Below, piece after piece: positions 25,301 to 35,697 of a DNA stretch of 64,000 nucleotides. Numbering within the stretch: position 1 is the stretch's first letter; each line of letters starts with the position of its first letter. The notes under the pieces are model-generated. The model was given only the letters and a program-made list of their open reading frames with translations, ran no database searches and was not told the origin of the DNA. The DNA is taken from the NCBI RefSeq assembly GCF_032854445.1, contig NC_088295.1, forward strand, positions 10,775,385 to 10,839,384. Direction: 5' to 3'. The stretch comes from Liolophura sinensis. Lineage: Eukaryota; Mollusca; Polyplacophora; Chitonida; Chitonidae. The position numbers and the translations under genes were made by a program.

Positions 25301-28300
25301 TTGTACAAGTACATTCTGTTGTACAAGTACATTCTGTTGTACGAGTACATTGTGTTATACAAGTACATTCTGTTGTACAAGTACATTCTGTTGTACAAGT
25401 ACATTCTGTTGTACACGTACATTCTGTTGTACACGTACATTCTGTTGTACAAGTACATTCTGTTGTACAAGTACATTCTGTTGTACACGTACATTCTGTT
25501 GTACAAGTATATTCTGTTATACACGTACACTCTGTTGTACAAGTACATTCTGTTGTACAAGTACATTCTGTTGCACATGTGCATTCTGTTGTGCACGTAC
25601 ATTCTGTTATACACGCACATTCTGTTGTACAAGTACATTCTGTTGTACAAGTACATTCTGCTGTACAAGTATGTTCTGTTGTATACGTACATTCTGTTGT
25701 ACAAGTACATTCCGTGGTACAAGTAGATTCTGTTGTACAAGTACATTCTGTTGTACACGTACATTGTGTTGTACAAATGCACTCTGCTTCTGATTTCACC
25801 AAAATCACTCTAACAAGCGACTTCTCGTTATTTTAATTTTTTGTCTAGCCAATCACTTCATAAGTTTGTTTACATCGGTATCACTGGTGAGAAAAAGTAA
25901 AAACAAAGCTAAAATTAATTGTGATAGCGATATCTTTACTGAAGACTTAGTTTCTCCTAATTTTAACCCCAATGGTCTAATAATAAGCGTTAAAATCTCG
26001 AATTGCGCTAACATTTATCTTACCTCGTCGTTGGTATACTTTTCCGTCAGACACCGCTGTGACAGTAACATCAGGTGTGCTTCGCTTTCTGTAGCGAACA
26101 GGCTCTCCGTCTTTAAAGAACGTCTTCGGCAGAAAGAAAATAGAACTGATGGAGGCCAACAGAATGAACGCTCCCGCCATAGTGAGGAAAGAATAGAGCC
26201 TGGCCACACCACGGTCATAAACAATCTGGGAGAAACAACGACAATTCAAATCACATCGAAATATAAATATTTTTATTTATGTGTAAATATATTAGATGGT
26301 TCAGGGCAGCTTACCACTTTATGCTGCCGATGTCATTGAAGGGTTTATTCTCACTATAATGCTAGCCGCCGTAGTATAAGTCAGATATTCTCGAGTACGA
26401 ATCAAATCAATAAGTAAATAAATATGTTATTGAAGGAAGAAAAAAGATTTGTACAGTTGTGGAAGTCAGGTAATACAATACTTTTAACGAGAGAAAGGTA
26501 GGTTATGTTTTGTTCCAAGTGGGATTACCTTAATGATTAACATGACAGAAGCTGAGGCGTCAAACATCCCTGACATCAGGCTCACCACGAACGAACTCCC
26601 GGACTGAAACAAGTACGCCGCCTAGTGGACAAGTAAAATTTGCATATTGTTATACATGCGATTTGCATAGTCGTATTCGTAACTTTCAAGTATCAGGGTT
26701 TGTCAGGCTGAAGAAGACCATCTTTAATGTTTTGCTCGTATGTCCGCAGTACACTCCTTGAAAACAAATATTCCTTTCTGACAATGTAGACGTTGGAATT
26801 GCTAGCCCATCTCTGAGGACAGTGCTATGTAGGATCTACAGAGCGTAGGCCACAATATTCTGACAATAGTTCACTTGGTCATTGTTGATTAGAACAGCCT
26901 AAATCCTGAAACACATCTAACTGCCTTGACGGAAATTATTCCATGGAATGGAGTCGCCATGTACACATGTATATATGCCCCAAGTATACGCCAAGAAAGG
27001 GTAGCATACAAACAAAGGAGACATTTAATTTACTTACTTAATTACTTTATAATCTATCACTTAACGCGTCAGCAGCAGCACATACACATGTAGGCAAAAG
27101 CAACAACTCTGATATGATCGTGATTCTCTTGATTTGTTTACTTAATTGCCTTTGGTGCGCAAGATATCTGTTGGAAACTATTATTCCACGGGTCGGATCC
27201 CTTTACTATTTTGCATTTTATTGTTGTTTTGGAGATGGCAACACAGCATTTGAGTAATTTTATAACGGTGACCTCTGATAAATTGTAATTACTATCACTG
27301 CATATTTTATTTAATTCTATTGAAGTCATGGTGCTAGGTGGGGTTTAAGTTGTTACTATTGAAGCATTTATCTGAATAATTTTAATAAAACGATACAGCG
27401 AGAGCTACAGGTACAGACCCGAACTGTCGAGATCTTTGGTCAAGGGCCTGACAGTTCGTTAATCACCCAGGGTCGATTCTACAAAGCCCCGTTTCTGAGT
27501 AGAGACAAAGTTTTAACAATTTTCACTTTAGACAAAATAACTTAGCCTCTCATTTCACATTTAATTCGCGTTAAATAGTTATTTTATAAAACAGACAATC
27601 ACACATGGAACACACATCTTAACGGAGGGAAAAGTGAAAAATCATCTACAAGGAATAAACGGTGAGCTATTCTAGAACACTAAGATAATACTACAGCAAA
27701 AGAAATTACGCTTAAAGCCTTAAAAACTGATTGCACTCCAAATGCACACTGTTAAAGCCATATCTATGATTCAGACGTGCAGTTACCTGGATATTAGAGG
27801 AGAACAAAGCCTCGCCGCCTACAGCCATGAAAGTAAGGCCAGGGAACAGAAGCCAGGGTATGTCAACAGAAGTGAAGGCGATCATAAGCAACCCAGCCGA
27901 CAAGCATATCCTGTAAAAATAGAGTACACCATATTGATATATAGATAATTACATTAGTCCAGAGTAAAGTCCTTTTATCTCTAGTCTCTGTAATATAAAT
28001 GATGATGTATACCTCAGATGAAAGAGTGTGAAAAGTCATTTGTAAGTGTCGACTTAATAAAAGGATTTTTGAAAATAACTTGTAATGTGGGTAACTGAAA
28101 CCACGTTTTGGTATATATCATCTTTGCATGGTAATGTTCCAAATGAGGATGTGATGCATGTCTATAATAAATTTATTTGCATGTAAGTTTGTTGTTTATA
28201 TTATAACGCACGCGTTTAATAGTGCACGAGGTGACGAGTACGGTGTCGTTCGCGTCACGTGGCCCACGACAACGTGATGCAGGCCTACGCGCTATAGATC

Positions 28301-31300
28301 AATATTAGTAATCTAGAAGGCAACCCGCTGACAGAAATTGACATGTGTCGGGGTCATTCTAAAACCTTGCACTAGACTTATGAAATTGACAAACTTGTAG
28401 AGGCTACCAATAAAAATTATGCATGAACAGAGTTCTTAACTATCGTCTGAGTAGGAAATGGTTAGAAACTATGCAGAAATGGGCTATAGATCACCAAAGG
28501 AATATGCAGATACTGTATATAACTTATATGGTATAATGTGGGTAAACGATATTCAAAAGTACTATTCTGAAGACTAAGAAATTGATGTAGTTCGTTCAAT
28601 GACAATTTAATATAATTTCAACTCCACAAATGTATCAGTTTGTTTAGAGTATTAGTATTAGTGTATTTGTCTGTTACACCAAAGATTCTAGTTCATGTCC
28701 GTTTTCTCTGAATCCGATTTTATCTTCATGATATATTACTAGTTCTCGATGTGGCAAGCCGATTGGTTAGCGTGTCAGCGCGGCACAATGACAGTGACAT
28801 CTCTCACCAATACCTCAATACATCTCTCATGCTGGCTTTCTCTCCCGTTATATATGTGTGGGAAGATCTGCCAGGATGGTCTTGGGATTCCCTTGGGCTC
28901 TATGCGTTCATCTACGTAACATCTACGTAAACACGTACACTTTGCTCCATTATCCTCTAATCAAACCCTTTCAAACTTTAAACATTCAAATGGCATGATT
29001 TTGATTTTGATTTTGTTAATACACTGACCAATTTTCAAGGTCATATCTTGAGTAGTCTGTACACAGGATTAAAATGAAAACATAGCCTCAAAAACGCACG
29101 TTCCGGCGACGCACATTGCATCACCTGTCAGATGTCATGAGGGTCGCAGGGGAAAATTCACTGAGGATGAACTAAATGCACGCATCAAGGACTACTGGAA
29201 AAAATTACTCTTGAGAAGATTCGGGACTCAATCAGTTCATGGAAGAAACGTTCTACCGAGAAGATCAACTGATCACCTTTAACATCATTTTAAAATGTCC
29301 GGCACATGCGTTTTTTTACTCTATTTTGATTTTGGTCCCATGAACAGAAATCTTAAAGGATGAAACTGAAATTTGGTTTGTATACTTAGGACATAATGGC
29401 TTTTGAGTGTGTGAATTTTTAGAAGCTGACGTACGAGGGTTTCGGAGATATTGAGTGTCAAAGTGCGGCCCATTTTTTTATTCTCACCCAATATATCGGT
29501 GCATGTGTGTATGTGTTTGTGCGGCCTAGGTCAGGCCAGTTTGGCCGAGACTAACCTCAGGTCCGGGATTCATGGTATAAAATAAGCTACAGGTTAATAA
29601 GTGTTTTATTATACTGACTTTAATTCCATGCAGGTTGTGTTGGAGTGGAAGCTGAGGTTGAAGTATATTTTCTAACCCTCTAAGCAAACCCTCAAGCCAC
29701 CTCAAGTCGTGCCGTTCCTGGGTCTCCATTACGCTAGATGTAAATAACACACGTCATGTGCCGAGTGTCAAACTCGAATCTGTGAACCAAACCAGACTTG
29801 TTCATTTCGCGTTGAGCTAGGAAGTGGTATTGCGGAGTGCAATGTACATTCACTGGATAATGAAATAAACGCAATAAAATGATACATATTTTGTTCGAGA
29901 GAAAACCCTAGCCATTTGTAAACATTATGATTCTGGGTTTGTCTCATGTTTAACATACATTGTAGACCTGTGCACACAAAATGATACCACAGAGACGCGC
30001 AGACATGGATGGATAGATATTACTTATATCTGTCGTCATAGAACTGAAAAATTGTTAAGTACGAGGTAAAACCGCATTCATTCATTCATTATATGAAGAG
30101 GGAAATCAGTGCTAAGAAGGGGCGGACATTAGATCAAAGTACACCTAGTTCAGTAACGCCTGTACTAAAGTTCCTCATCAGTGAAATATTGACCACGAAC
30201 CTCATGTGAACAATTCATACTCACAGAGATGCATCATAACTGTAGCTCAATGGCCGTCCTAATGTGCTAGGTTGTCTCATTGATTTATTATTTATTTATT
30301 TAATTATTTTTTTATTTCATTTTTACGGCTTTTAGGCCGTACTCAAGAATATTTTTACTTATACAACGGAGGTCGGCATTATGGTAGTATAAAGCTGGCT
30401 GTTTTTCTTAAAAGCTTACTAGTGGTTTGTTGTTCTGATTTTGTGCGGGTTACGCTGACATGTTGGTGCACGGTGGTAGTTTATTTCATATACATTGCCT
30501 TTTGCATCACTGATATGATTATGAACAAATAGCTGTCGATATATCCAGTGTCGTTTATGCATTTGTATGAAACCCGATTCTTCATATACTATAGTCTATT
30601 TCTTTTAGAGAGTCGCACTTTTCCCAGCTGTCTGTGAAATCAGTCATACTCGCTACCAAAATTGCCTTTAGTCAGTGATACGTAAGAACATAAGCTCTAC
30701 ACATTGATATGTTTGAGGTTCACATTATTACAAGGAAAATGAAGTTAGAACACTTTTTCAAATTCACAATGTTAAAGTCCAGAAGCTCGACTTAGACGGC
30801 AAGACGTCATAATTATTCAAGAACCAGTGCCATACTGGATATTGGGCGGAGTTCAACAAGTTTTGATGGAGGGCGACGCCAGTAATCTCAAGTGCTATCG
30901 ATTTAAATGTAAACCCTGTTTCTGACACTGTCATATTTGAAATTGATTACACGTTTTAGTATAGTATAACCTTGATAAATGAATTTAAATTTATCCGTTG
31001 TAATATATGATCTCATGGCAGTACGATTTTAAAGCTGGATATTAGGAAATTTTGTTATGAAAAACAATGTAGTCTATTCACCGAGTGTAGACTGTGTTAG
31101 TGCGTGGAGTTTGTTCTAACCGCATGTTTGTGCACCTATGGTAAAAAAAATACTCTCCACGCCCATTCCCCAACTTGCCACTTGTTTTTGGATAATATGA
31201 CGTCACCCAAGGCAATGAATTCTTGGTGTGGAAACTGAACTTATACCGTTTCACATTATGATTAGAAAAGTATTCTAACTTGATTTTTTTGGTAGAATAT

Positions 31301-32950
31301 GGACTTCCGTTACGTATCACTGACTGAAGGCAATTTTGGCAGCGAGTATGACTGATTTTACTGAGCGATTTATTCCATCCTTGTCCCCTCGCCCAGGGGG
31401 TCGCGGGCCGCGGCACGAGAACGGTACCATTTGTGCGCGATTTGCACCGTCCTCGTGCCGCTCATCCGCAGGTGTGGTGATATATCCTCATCCGGCTTCT
31501 GTATTGAAGCGAGTGCAGAGGCGCGAAGTAATTTAAGGGTGTGACGTCAGTCATTTATCCTCAGATCAAAGCGCAGCTTTCTGCAAAAGACGAAATATAC
31601 ATGATCGCCACACAAGATTTTGAAACTGCCCTTACCGACCAAAAGTTGGGGACATTTTTTGGCATTATCATCTACACAACTAATACTGAGTATAAGATGA
31701 TAGTTTTTAATTTACAAACTTGATTGTCAATGGAAAACCTCGAAGAGTCATGGGAAAATCAGTGACTACGACAATGTCACGAGTGCATGCATGTCTACGT
31801 GAGTGAGAAAGCCGGCTGAAATGCACCTTAACATACCAGACAAGAACATTCAAAAACTTCAACCGTTTCATCATTGCTACATCTCAGCTAGAGAGGAAAC
31901 TGATTAAGGAATTTCCAAAGTATGTATGACTAATCAGTGAACATATCTTAGGAATTTGCACCCAGTGCAGACGACAGAGTCTTCCTCGCTTGGAGTTCAC
32001 CATGAAGGGGATGTTGCAACGACTGGTTGACCCGTATCAGTATAATGGCTCGGCAATCTACTTGTCTTCGGTAAGCCGTCTCAGTAAAGCAGCAGAAGAA
32101 AATAGATTAAATAGCGGAGGAAACCCGTCTTGCAATAATGAGGCACATTGCATGCACTCTAAGGATTCCTTCGTCATAATATGTCTAAAAATTGTTGAGC
32201 ACGACGTTAAACCCCAAGTACTCACACACTCCATTATGGTTTGGCATACAATTGGTGCACTAGGAGTAGAGAATTGCGACCTGTGGCAGTCAACGTAGAA
32301 GAAGTGTTTCCCACCCACCTCCTCCAATTCAACTTTTCACGGCTGATTTGCATTCTATGTGATGAAGTCATAATCATACAACGAATTAATAAGATATTAA
32401 TTGGAGATATTGCGTCACAATTTTAACACTCTATTCGGGTCAAGAAATCACAAAAGTGGAAAACTGCTCTCGAATCGAGTGTGATAACATTCCTTCAGGC
32501 TCACGATGAATCCCTCAAAACGCACTCATAATACTGAACAACAGACAGAGAATGCACTTCTTTGATGTCCTGGAATGGTTATCTCCCTTTTATCACATTC
32601 AAACCCTCGCTTACTCACACCATGACTATCCTTGTGGCTCTGACACCTCGTCTGTACAGTAACTGGCCAATGAACGGTCCTGACAGGGCTCGCACCACCA
32701 CGGCTACGGTGAACACGAGATTCAGCTGCCTTTCCTGTGCTATGCATGTTTGGACATATTCCTCTGACGAGTCGATGGGCGGAGTAGTCGTGCTCACATT
32801 CTCGCTGGTATTGCTGGCTGTACATAGCCCAGCGTACACACCTTCGTCCTTCAGAATGATGACAAGCAAGGCCCACCCAAACGTCAATCCTCCAAACAGC
32901 AGGTTTTCACCAAGAGACCAGATCGTCAACATGTACTTTCGAGCACCCAT
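22215..32950 (-). CDS. SLC43-family transporter, nine coding exons, complete
   Basis: Encodes a 499-residue plasma-membrane transporter of the major facilitator superfamily. Coding exons in gene order: 32950-32619, 27910-27787, 26621-26529, 26225-26024, 24491-24312, 23882-23781, 23337-23148, 22749-22629, 22370-22215. They total exactly 1500 nt, all phases agree and all introns are GT-AG. Twelve hydrophobic spans can be drawn. The long first loop has N-glycosylation sites (NTS, NVS), as in the family. Family-like segments include ENLLFGGLTFGW, ERQLNLVFTV, GMFDASASVMLIIK, QLRWYFYLGAFN and FPVEYFGFLFG. SLC43A1/A2 carry large neutral amino acids and SLC43A3 carries purine nucleobases. Length and the short loop after span 7 lean towards SLC43A3, while QLR.YFY recalls A1/A2, so the substrate is open. 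The start is the first in-frame ATG, 5 nt after an acceptor (CTCCACAG), which implies an upstream non-coding exon. Confidence 0.93.
22629..22749 (-). CDS. SLC43 coding exon 8
   Basis: Acceptor GGTTTGTTTTGCAG, donor GTAAAT. Encodes the family motif FPVEYFG and span 11 (FLFGVLMCAGGVIGCFQYLL). Confidence 0.92.
23148..23337 (-). CDS. SLC43 coding exon 7
   Basis: Acceptor TTTACTATTCAG, donor GTAAGTA. Encodes spans 9-10 (SLQAIACILAIVLSSVILV, then ILYFVFIVAIALRTLIYG). Confidence 0.92.
23609..23724. repeat. Dispersed repeat, copy 1 of 3
   Basis: About 115 bp running from ATACCAGCCGCAAACC to AACTAAGAAAGTATATAAAG, inside an SLC43 intron. Matching copies lie at 33558-33673 and 63043-63154. The family is unidentified. 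Confidence 0.7.
23781..23882 (-). CDS. SLC43 coding exon 6
   Basis: Acceptor TTGACTGTTTCAG, donor GTAATA. Encodes span 8 (DVSLYVQLCSVVMALVSGVV) and a basic GFERRRCS turn, short as in SLC43A3. Confidence 0.9.
24075..24260 (-). mobile_element. Diverged SINE family 1-like element
   Basis: Starts GTATTTATTTCTTTATTTGATTG, keeps CACTTACATAACAGGGGTCAGG and AAAACCGGGCAAAG, and then enters a tRNA-like end with the perfect palindrome GGATTCGAATCC at 24219-24230, which reads as a B box on either strand. It lies in an SLC43 intron. Confidence 0.6.
24312..24491 (-). CDS. SLC43 coding exon 5
   Basis: Acceptor TTGTTGCTTTCAG, donor GTAAAT. Encodes the end of the central loop and span 7 (FLSHVLWFSILQLRWYFYLG). 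The preceding 1.5-kb intron holds a SINE and an 18-bp array. Confidence 0.92.
24815..25140 (-). mobile_element. SINE family 2-like element, near full length
   Basis: Opens TGTATGTATGCTTGGGTTTTACGTG, continues AACAATTTTTCAGTCATATGACGACG and ends with TTTGGTATGACCCGACCCGG, then GTTTGATCCCAG, the reverse of a tRNA-like head. A related copy is at 60180-60375. It lies in the intron between SLC43 exons 4 and 5. Confidence 0.75.
25294..25790. repeat. 18-bp tandem array, about 28 units
   Basis: The unit is ATTCTGTTGTACAAGTAC, with variants (CACGTAC, TATAC). Every standard unit contains the 8-bp palindrome TTGTACAA. An 18-bp period without stops in most frames gives apparent reading frames on both strands (for example repeating CTTECT or YKYILL), which I regard as artefacts. 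It lies wholly inside an SLC43 intron. Confidence 0.95.
26024..26225 (-). CDS. SLC43 coding exon 4
   Basis: Acceptor TTTCTCCCAG, donor GTAAGA. Encodes the IVYDRGV motif, span 6 (SFLTMAGAFILLASISSIFF) and the start of the basic central cytoplasmic loop (RYRKRSTPDV, YQRR). Confidence 0.92.
26300..26425 (+). mobile_element. SINE family 1, tail half
   Basis: Contains CACTATAATGCTAGCCGCCG, GTATAAGTCAGATATTCTCG and AATCAAATCAATAAGTAAAT, matching the distal part of the 43308-43554 copy with scattered changes. It lies in an SLC43 intron. Confidence 0.75.
26529..26621 (-). CDS. SLC43 coding exon 3
   Basis: Thirty-one codons in phase 0, acceptor CCACTAG, donor GTAATCCC. Encodes span 5, FVVSLMSGMFDASASVMLII, a segment strongly conserved in the family. 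It is too short for a simple open-frame search. Confidence 0.92.
27787..27910 (-). CDS. SLC43 coding exon 2
   Basis: Acceptor CTATTTTTACAG, donor GTAACT. Encodes spans 3-4 (CLSAGLLMIAFTSV, then GLTFMAVGGEALFSSNIQ). The intron before it (27911-32618, 4.7 kb) is the longest and the richest in repeats. Confidence 0.92.
28753..28905 (+). mobile_element. SINE family 1, head half
   Basis: Keeps the tRNA-like head (GATTGGTTAGCGTGTCAGCG, then CTCTCACCAATAC and TCATGCTGGCTTTCTCTCCC) and the body phrase GGGAAGATCTGCCAGG, but ends before the tail. It lies in SLC43 intron 1. Confidence 0.75.
29139..29272 (+). pseudogene. Decayed transposase C-terminus
   Basis: The plus strand reads KFTEDELNARIKDYWKK and then, after a frame change near 29205, TLEKIRDSISSWKKR and a stop. 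From memory this resembles the C-terminal end of IS630/Tc1-type DDE transposases of animal genomes. It is broken, isolated within SLC43 intron 1 and not functional. Element ends were not found; the unusual sequence on either side (about 28970-29480) may belong to it. Confidence 0.4.
30005..30085 (+). mobile_element. SINE family 2, tail fragment
   Basis: Reads TATCTGTCGTCATAGAACTG, AAAAATTGTTAAGTACGAGG and a CATTCATTCATT tail, matching the reverse complement of the start of the 24815 copy. Confidence 0.65.
30285..30400 (-). mobile_element. SINE family 1, tail half
   Basis: TTTATTATTTATTTATTTAA is followed by GGCCGTACTCAAGAATATTT, ACTTATACAACGGAGGTCGG and CATTATGGTAG, collinear with the family-1 body. 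It lies in SLC43 intron 1. Confidence 0.75.
31410..31461. repeat. GC-rich inverted repeat (hairpin)
   Basis: Arm GCGGCACGAGAACGGT at 31410-31425 pairs with ACCGTCCTCGTGCCGC at 31446-31461: 15 of 16 positions pair, round a 20-nt loop. It sits in a CpG-rich patch (about 31380-31540) inside SLC43 intron 1, followed by the CRE-like word TGACGTCA at about 31541. The function is unknown. Confidence 0.85.
31985..32240 (+). mobile_element. SINE family 2, body and tail
   Basis: Shares AACGACTGGTTGACCCGTAT, CAGTATAATGGCTCGG, CTAAGGATTCCTTCGTC and GAGCACGACGTTAAACCCCA with the copy at 49617-49858, and ends in ACTCACACAC. The tRNA-like head is missing. It lies in SLC43 intron 1. Confidence 0.85.
32619..32950 (-). 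CDS. SLC43 coding exon 1
   Basis: Residues 1-110 plus two bases. Starts MGARKYMLTIW. Contains span 1, the glycosylated loop with Cys residues, and span 2 (LNLVFTVAVVVRALSGPFIG). The donor GTGAGTAA follows ATGGT. An acceptor CTCCACAG lies just upstream of the ATG. Confidence 0.9.
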
Positions 32951-33557
32951 CGGCCTGTGGAGTAAAACAGTGAAACGATTTACATGCAAAAGATTTGGAA
33001 AAGAATCAACTTCATAATGCCCGCTAATTTCTATTCACCAGCTCTTATGTAAACGATCTCCTGGAGGGTACACAATCCATATGCAAGGAGTGAACGAAGA
33101 ATAGAAATATATCCTAATTCACTGGAATTAAGACAGACTAATTCCCCAGGGAGTATTTCTAATCTGGGTTTGCATATTTATAAAATTCAGGGTTCCCCCT
33201 CGCGTCGATTGTATGTTGATGGTGTTAATTTCGGTATACTGGTTAATATGCATATAAAATATGGATAGCCCAGAGCGCAAGCTAACAAGAACTATTTCAG
33301 ATTATATATCAAACATTGATTATGTCATCAAACATTGCTGATGAAGGCTTTAGCGTCAAACGCCCACATTTTGACACACATACCAACTAATAATTACTAT
33401 TTCCGGTCATATCGTAGAAGATCTGTAGCGCATGCTTTGTGAGCCTGTATCCATAACTTTGCTTAACCACTGGCTAAATGCTGTACAAACATGGGGCAGT
33501 TTGACATAAACAATTGTATCAAAAGCGTAATTATCTATGTGTCGAAAAAGACGTTTA

Positions 33558-33673
33558 TATACCAGCCGTCAACCGATAAGGACGTTCCAGGCACTAATCG
33601 CACACCCAATTCCCAAAACGACGTTTAACACAAACCACCAATGTAGCTTAGAAAGTATGTTAAGTATGAAAAT
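33558..33673. repeat. Dispersed repeat, copy 2 of 3
   Basis: Runs from ATACCAGCCGTCAACC, through TTCCCAAAACGACGTTTAAC, to GAAAGTATGTTAAGTATG. It is collinear with copies at 23609-23724 and 63043-63154. Confidence 0.7.
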
Positions 33674-34219
33674 AGGACTGAATAATGCAAAGAAGAGCAG
33701 TCAGCAGTTTCCAGTGATGTTGGAAAGGCCAAGGATTGTTTCAGGCGAACGAGTTAAGTCAGTATTCAAATCGTGTGCCATGGTACACTGTAAAATCTGA
33801 ACTGTTACATTTAACACCGTAAAGATCACGAAGAGTGACTACACTTTTATAAAGTGTAAATGTTTCAACGTTCACCAAAGTGATCACATTCCAACTCCAT
33901 TAGAAGTTGGTTAATCAACGTTTTAAACCGACGCTTGAAACAAAATTGAACACTTTCAATGGTGATGGAATAGGAACACCTTTAAAGAGTGTTGAAACAT
34001 TAGCAACTAATAAAACTGGCCAGATACATGTAACTCTTATAAAAGAAGTCACTCCTCGATATCTTTATGGTTTTAAAGATAACACTTCAGTTTTAAGAGA
34101 ATAGTATAAAAGTTGCCGATTGCAACTGTTCATATATCCAACGTGGTGATCTAACTCGTAACGATGACTGCACGGCCCCCTAGTCCGGGTTAAGTGTTAT
34201 TAGACACAGTCATGAAGCA

Positions 34220-34335
34220 GCGTCCTGGAGTGAGTGAGTGAGTGAATGAGTGAGTGAGTGCTTGGGTTTAACGTCGCACTCAACAATTTTTCAGTCATAT
34301 GACGACGAAGGAATCCTTATGGTGTCAAACTTAAG
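34220..34335 (-). mobile_element. SINE family 2, tail end with GAGT repeat
   Basis: A (GAGT)n stretch (GAGTGAGTGAGTGAATGAGT) runs into GCTTGGGTTTAACGTCGCAC, TCAACAATTTTTCAGTCATA and TGACGACGAAGGAATCCTTA, the reverse of the tail of the + strand family-2 copies. The rest of the element is missing. Confidence 0.8.
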
Positions 34336-34721
34336 AAAACTAGAGTGAAGTCGTTTAATGGATAATAACTCGTAATAACTCGTTTTTACACTAATAACTC
34401 GTAAAGTTAATTCGTCACACAACACACAATATCTATCAAGTCCAAGTAAGAGTAAACTACAAAGTAAAACTTGAAACTTTCCTTGTTGTCGAAAAGTCTG
34501 CGAAAGAGGAAACCGTTTTGGTCTTTGTACAAATATAGACATATAGACCCAGATAAGATGTACCACCTGGACACTTTGTAGTTTGGTTTAAATCCAGCGA
34601 ATGTATATATGTATGTATGTATGTTGCTAGATGTGTTGAAATAAAAAAAAGCTCTGAAGAACCGTCACGATACGGTGAAACTAGTAATCTAAATCAACGA
34701 ATTTGTCATGTTTCTTCTATA

Positions 34722-34722
<1 letters not shown>

Positions 34723-34791
<69 letters not shown>
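34723..34791. repeat. (TA)n microsatellite
   Basis: About 69 bp of TA dinucleotides. Confidence 0.97.
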
Positions 34792-34793
<2 letters not shown>

Positions 34794-35605
34794 TTATGAC
34801 GTAAGCCTGGTGACGGCGAATACAGGAGCGTATTCCACACATTTTTAACTTCAGTGACAAAAGGCCTAATGTAAAGTGATCAACGATAACGTGTTTGTTG
34901 GTTTGCCAGACAGATGGGTATTTGCGGATCTCAGCCAAGTCCTTAAGGTTATATTTTACAATGGGTTTTCATTCTATTGTAAGTGAATATGATGTGTCAG
35001 ATTACCATACAGAGAGTAAACCCAGAGCAGCCATGGCAGTATGATAGGTTACCTCAGTTAGGGTTTTATTACAACACTTCATGTAAACGCTTACATACAG
35101 TAGCGACTTATTATACCTCTAGCACCATGACTTTACAATAAACAAAAAAGCAGTGATGCTAATTCCAATTTATTAGACGTCATCGGTCTATACTGCATGT
35201 TAGAATCCCTTATCGTCCAGCGATTACTGTATATGTTACACATGTAATAATTTCACGTTTATAAGATGAAGTAAGGTGTTTTATTGGAAATATGGTAAAC
35301 ATTTACACTGCGATAGTAACAGTCAGTAAACATGTACATGTTCAGGTACGGGTGTATCCCACTCTCCACCCGAATAGCTGGACATTTACATTTGTCCATG
35401 TAAGACGCCTGTGTGTTTTAACTTATGTGCATTAAATCACTACTACTTCACTACTTAAATCATTATATATGCGTATAGACCTACTGCGACAATTATGAAC
35501 GAGAACAACAAATCTAGGTTGGATATTTCGAATAAATGGTTCTTTAAAGGTTTACTCAAGACCGGTAAAAGTGTCAACCTTTACATTGTACAAAAGTAAA
35601 GGCAT

Positions 35606-35697
35606 ATCTTTATGTGAAATGAAATCTTTATGTGAAATGAAATCTTTATGTGAAATGAAATCTTTATGTGAAATGAAATCTTTATGTGAAATGAAAT
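35606..35697. repeat. 18-bp tandem repeat, five units
   Basis: Five near-identical copies of ATCTTTATGTGAAATGAA. The sameness of the copies suggests recent expansion. Confidence 0.95.

Noticed and set aside
25281-25836. Cys/Thr-rich or Tyr-rich repeat proteins
   Set aside because: They are translations of the 18-bp array, open in most frames, and lie inside an SLC43 intron.
31990-32298. 102-residue open frame
   Set aside because: It falls almost wholly within a SINE family 2 copy.
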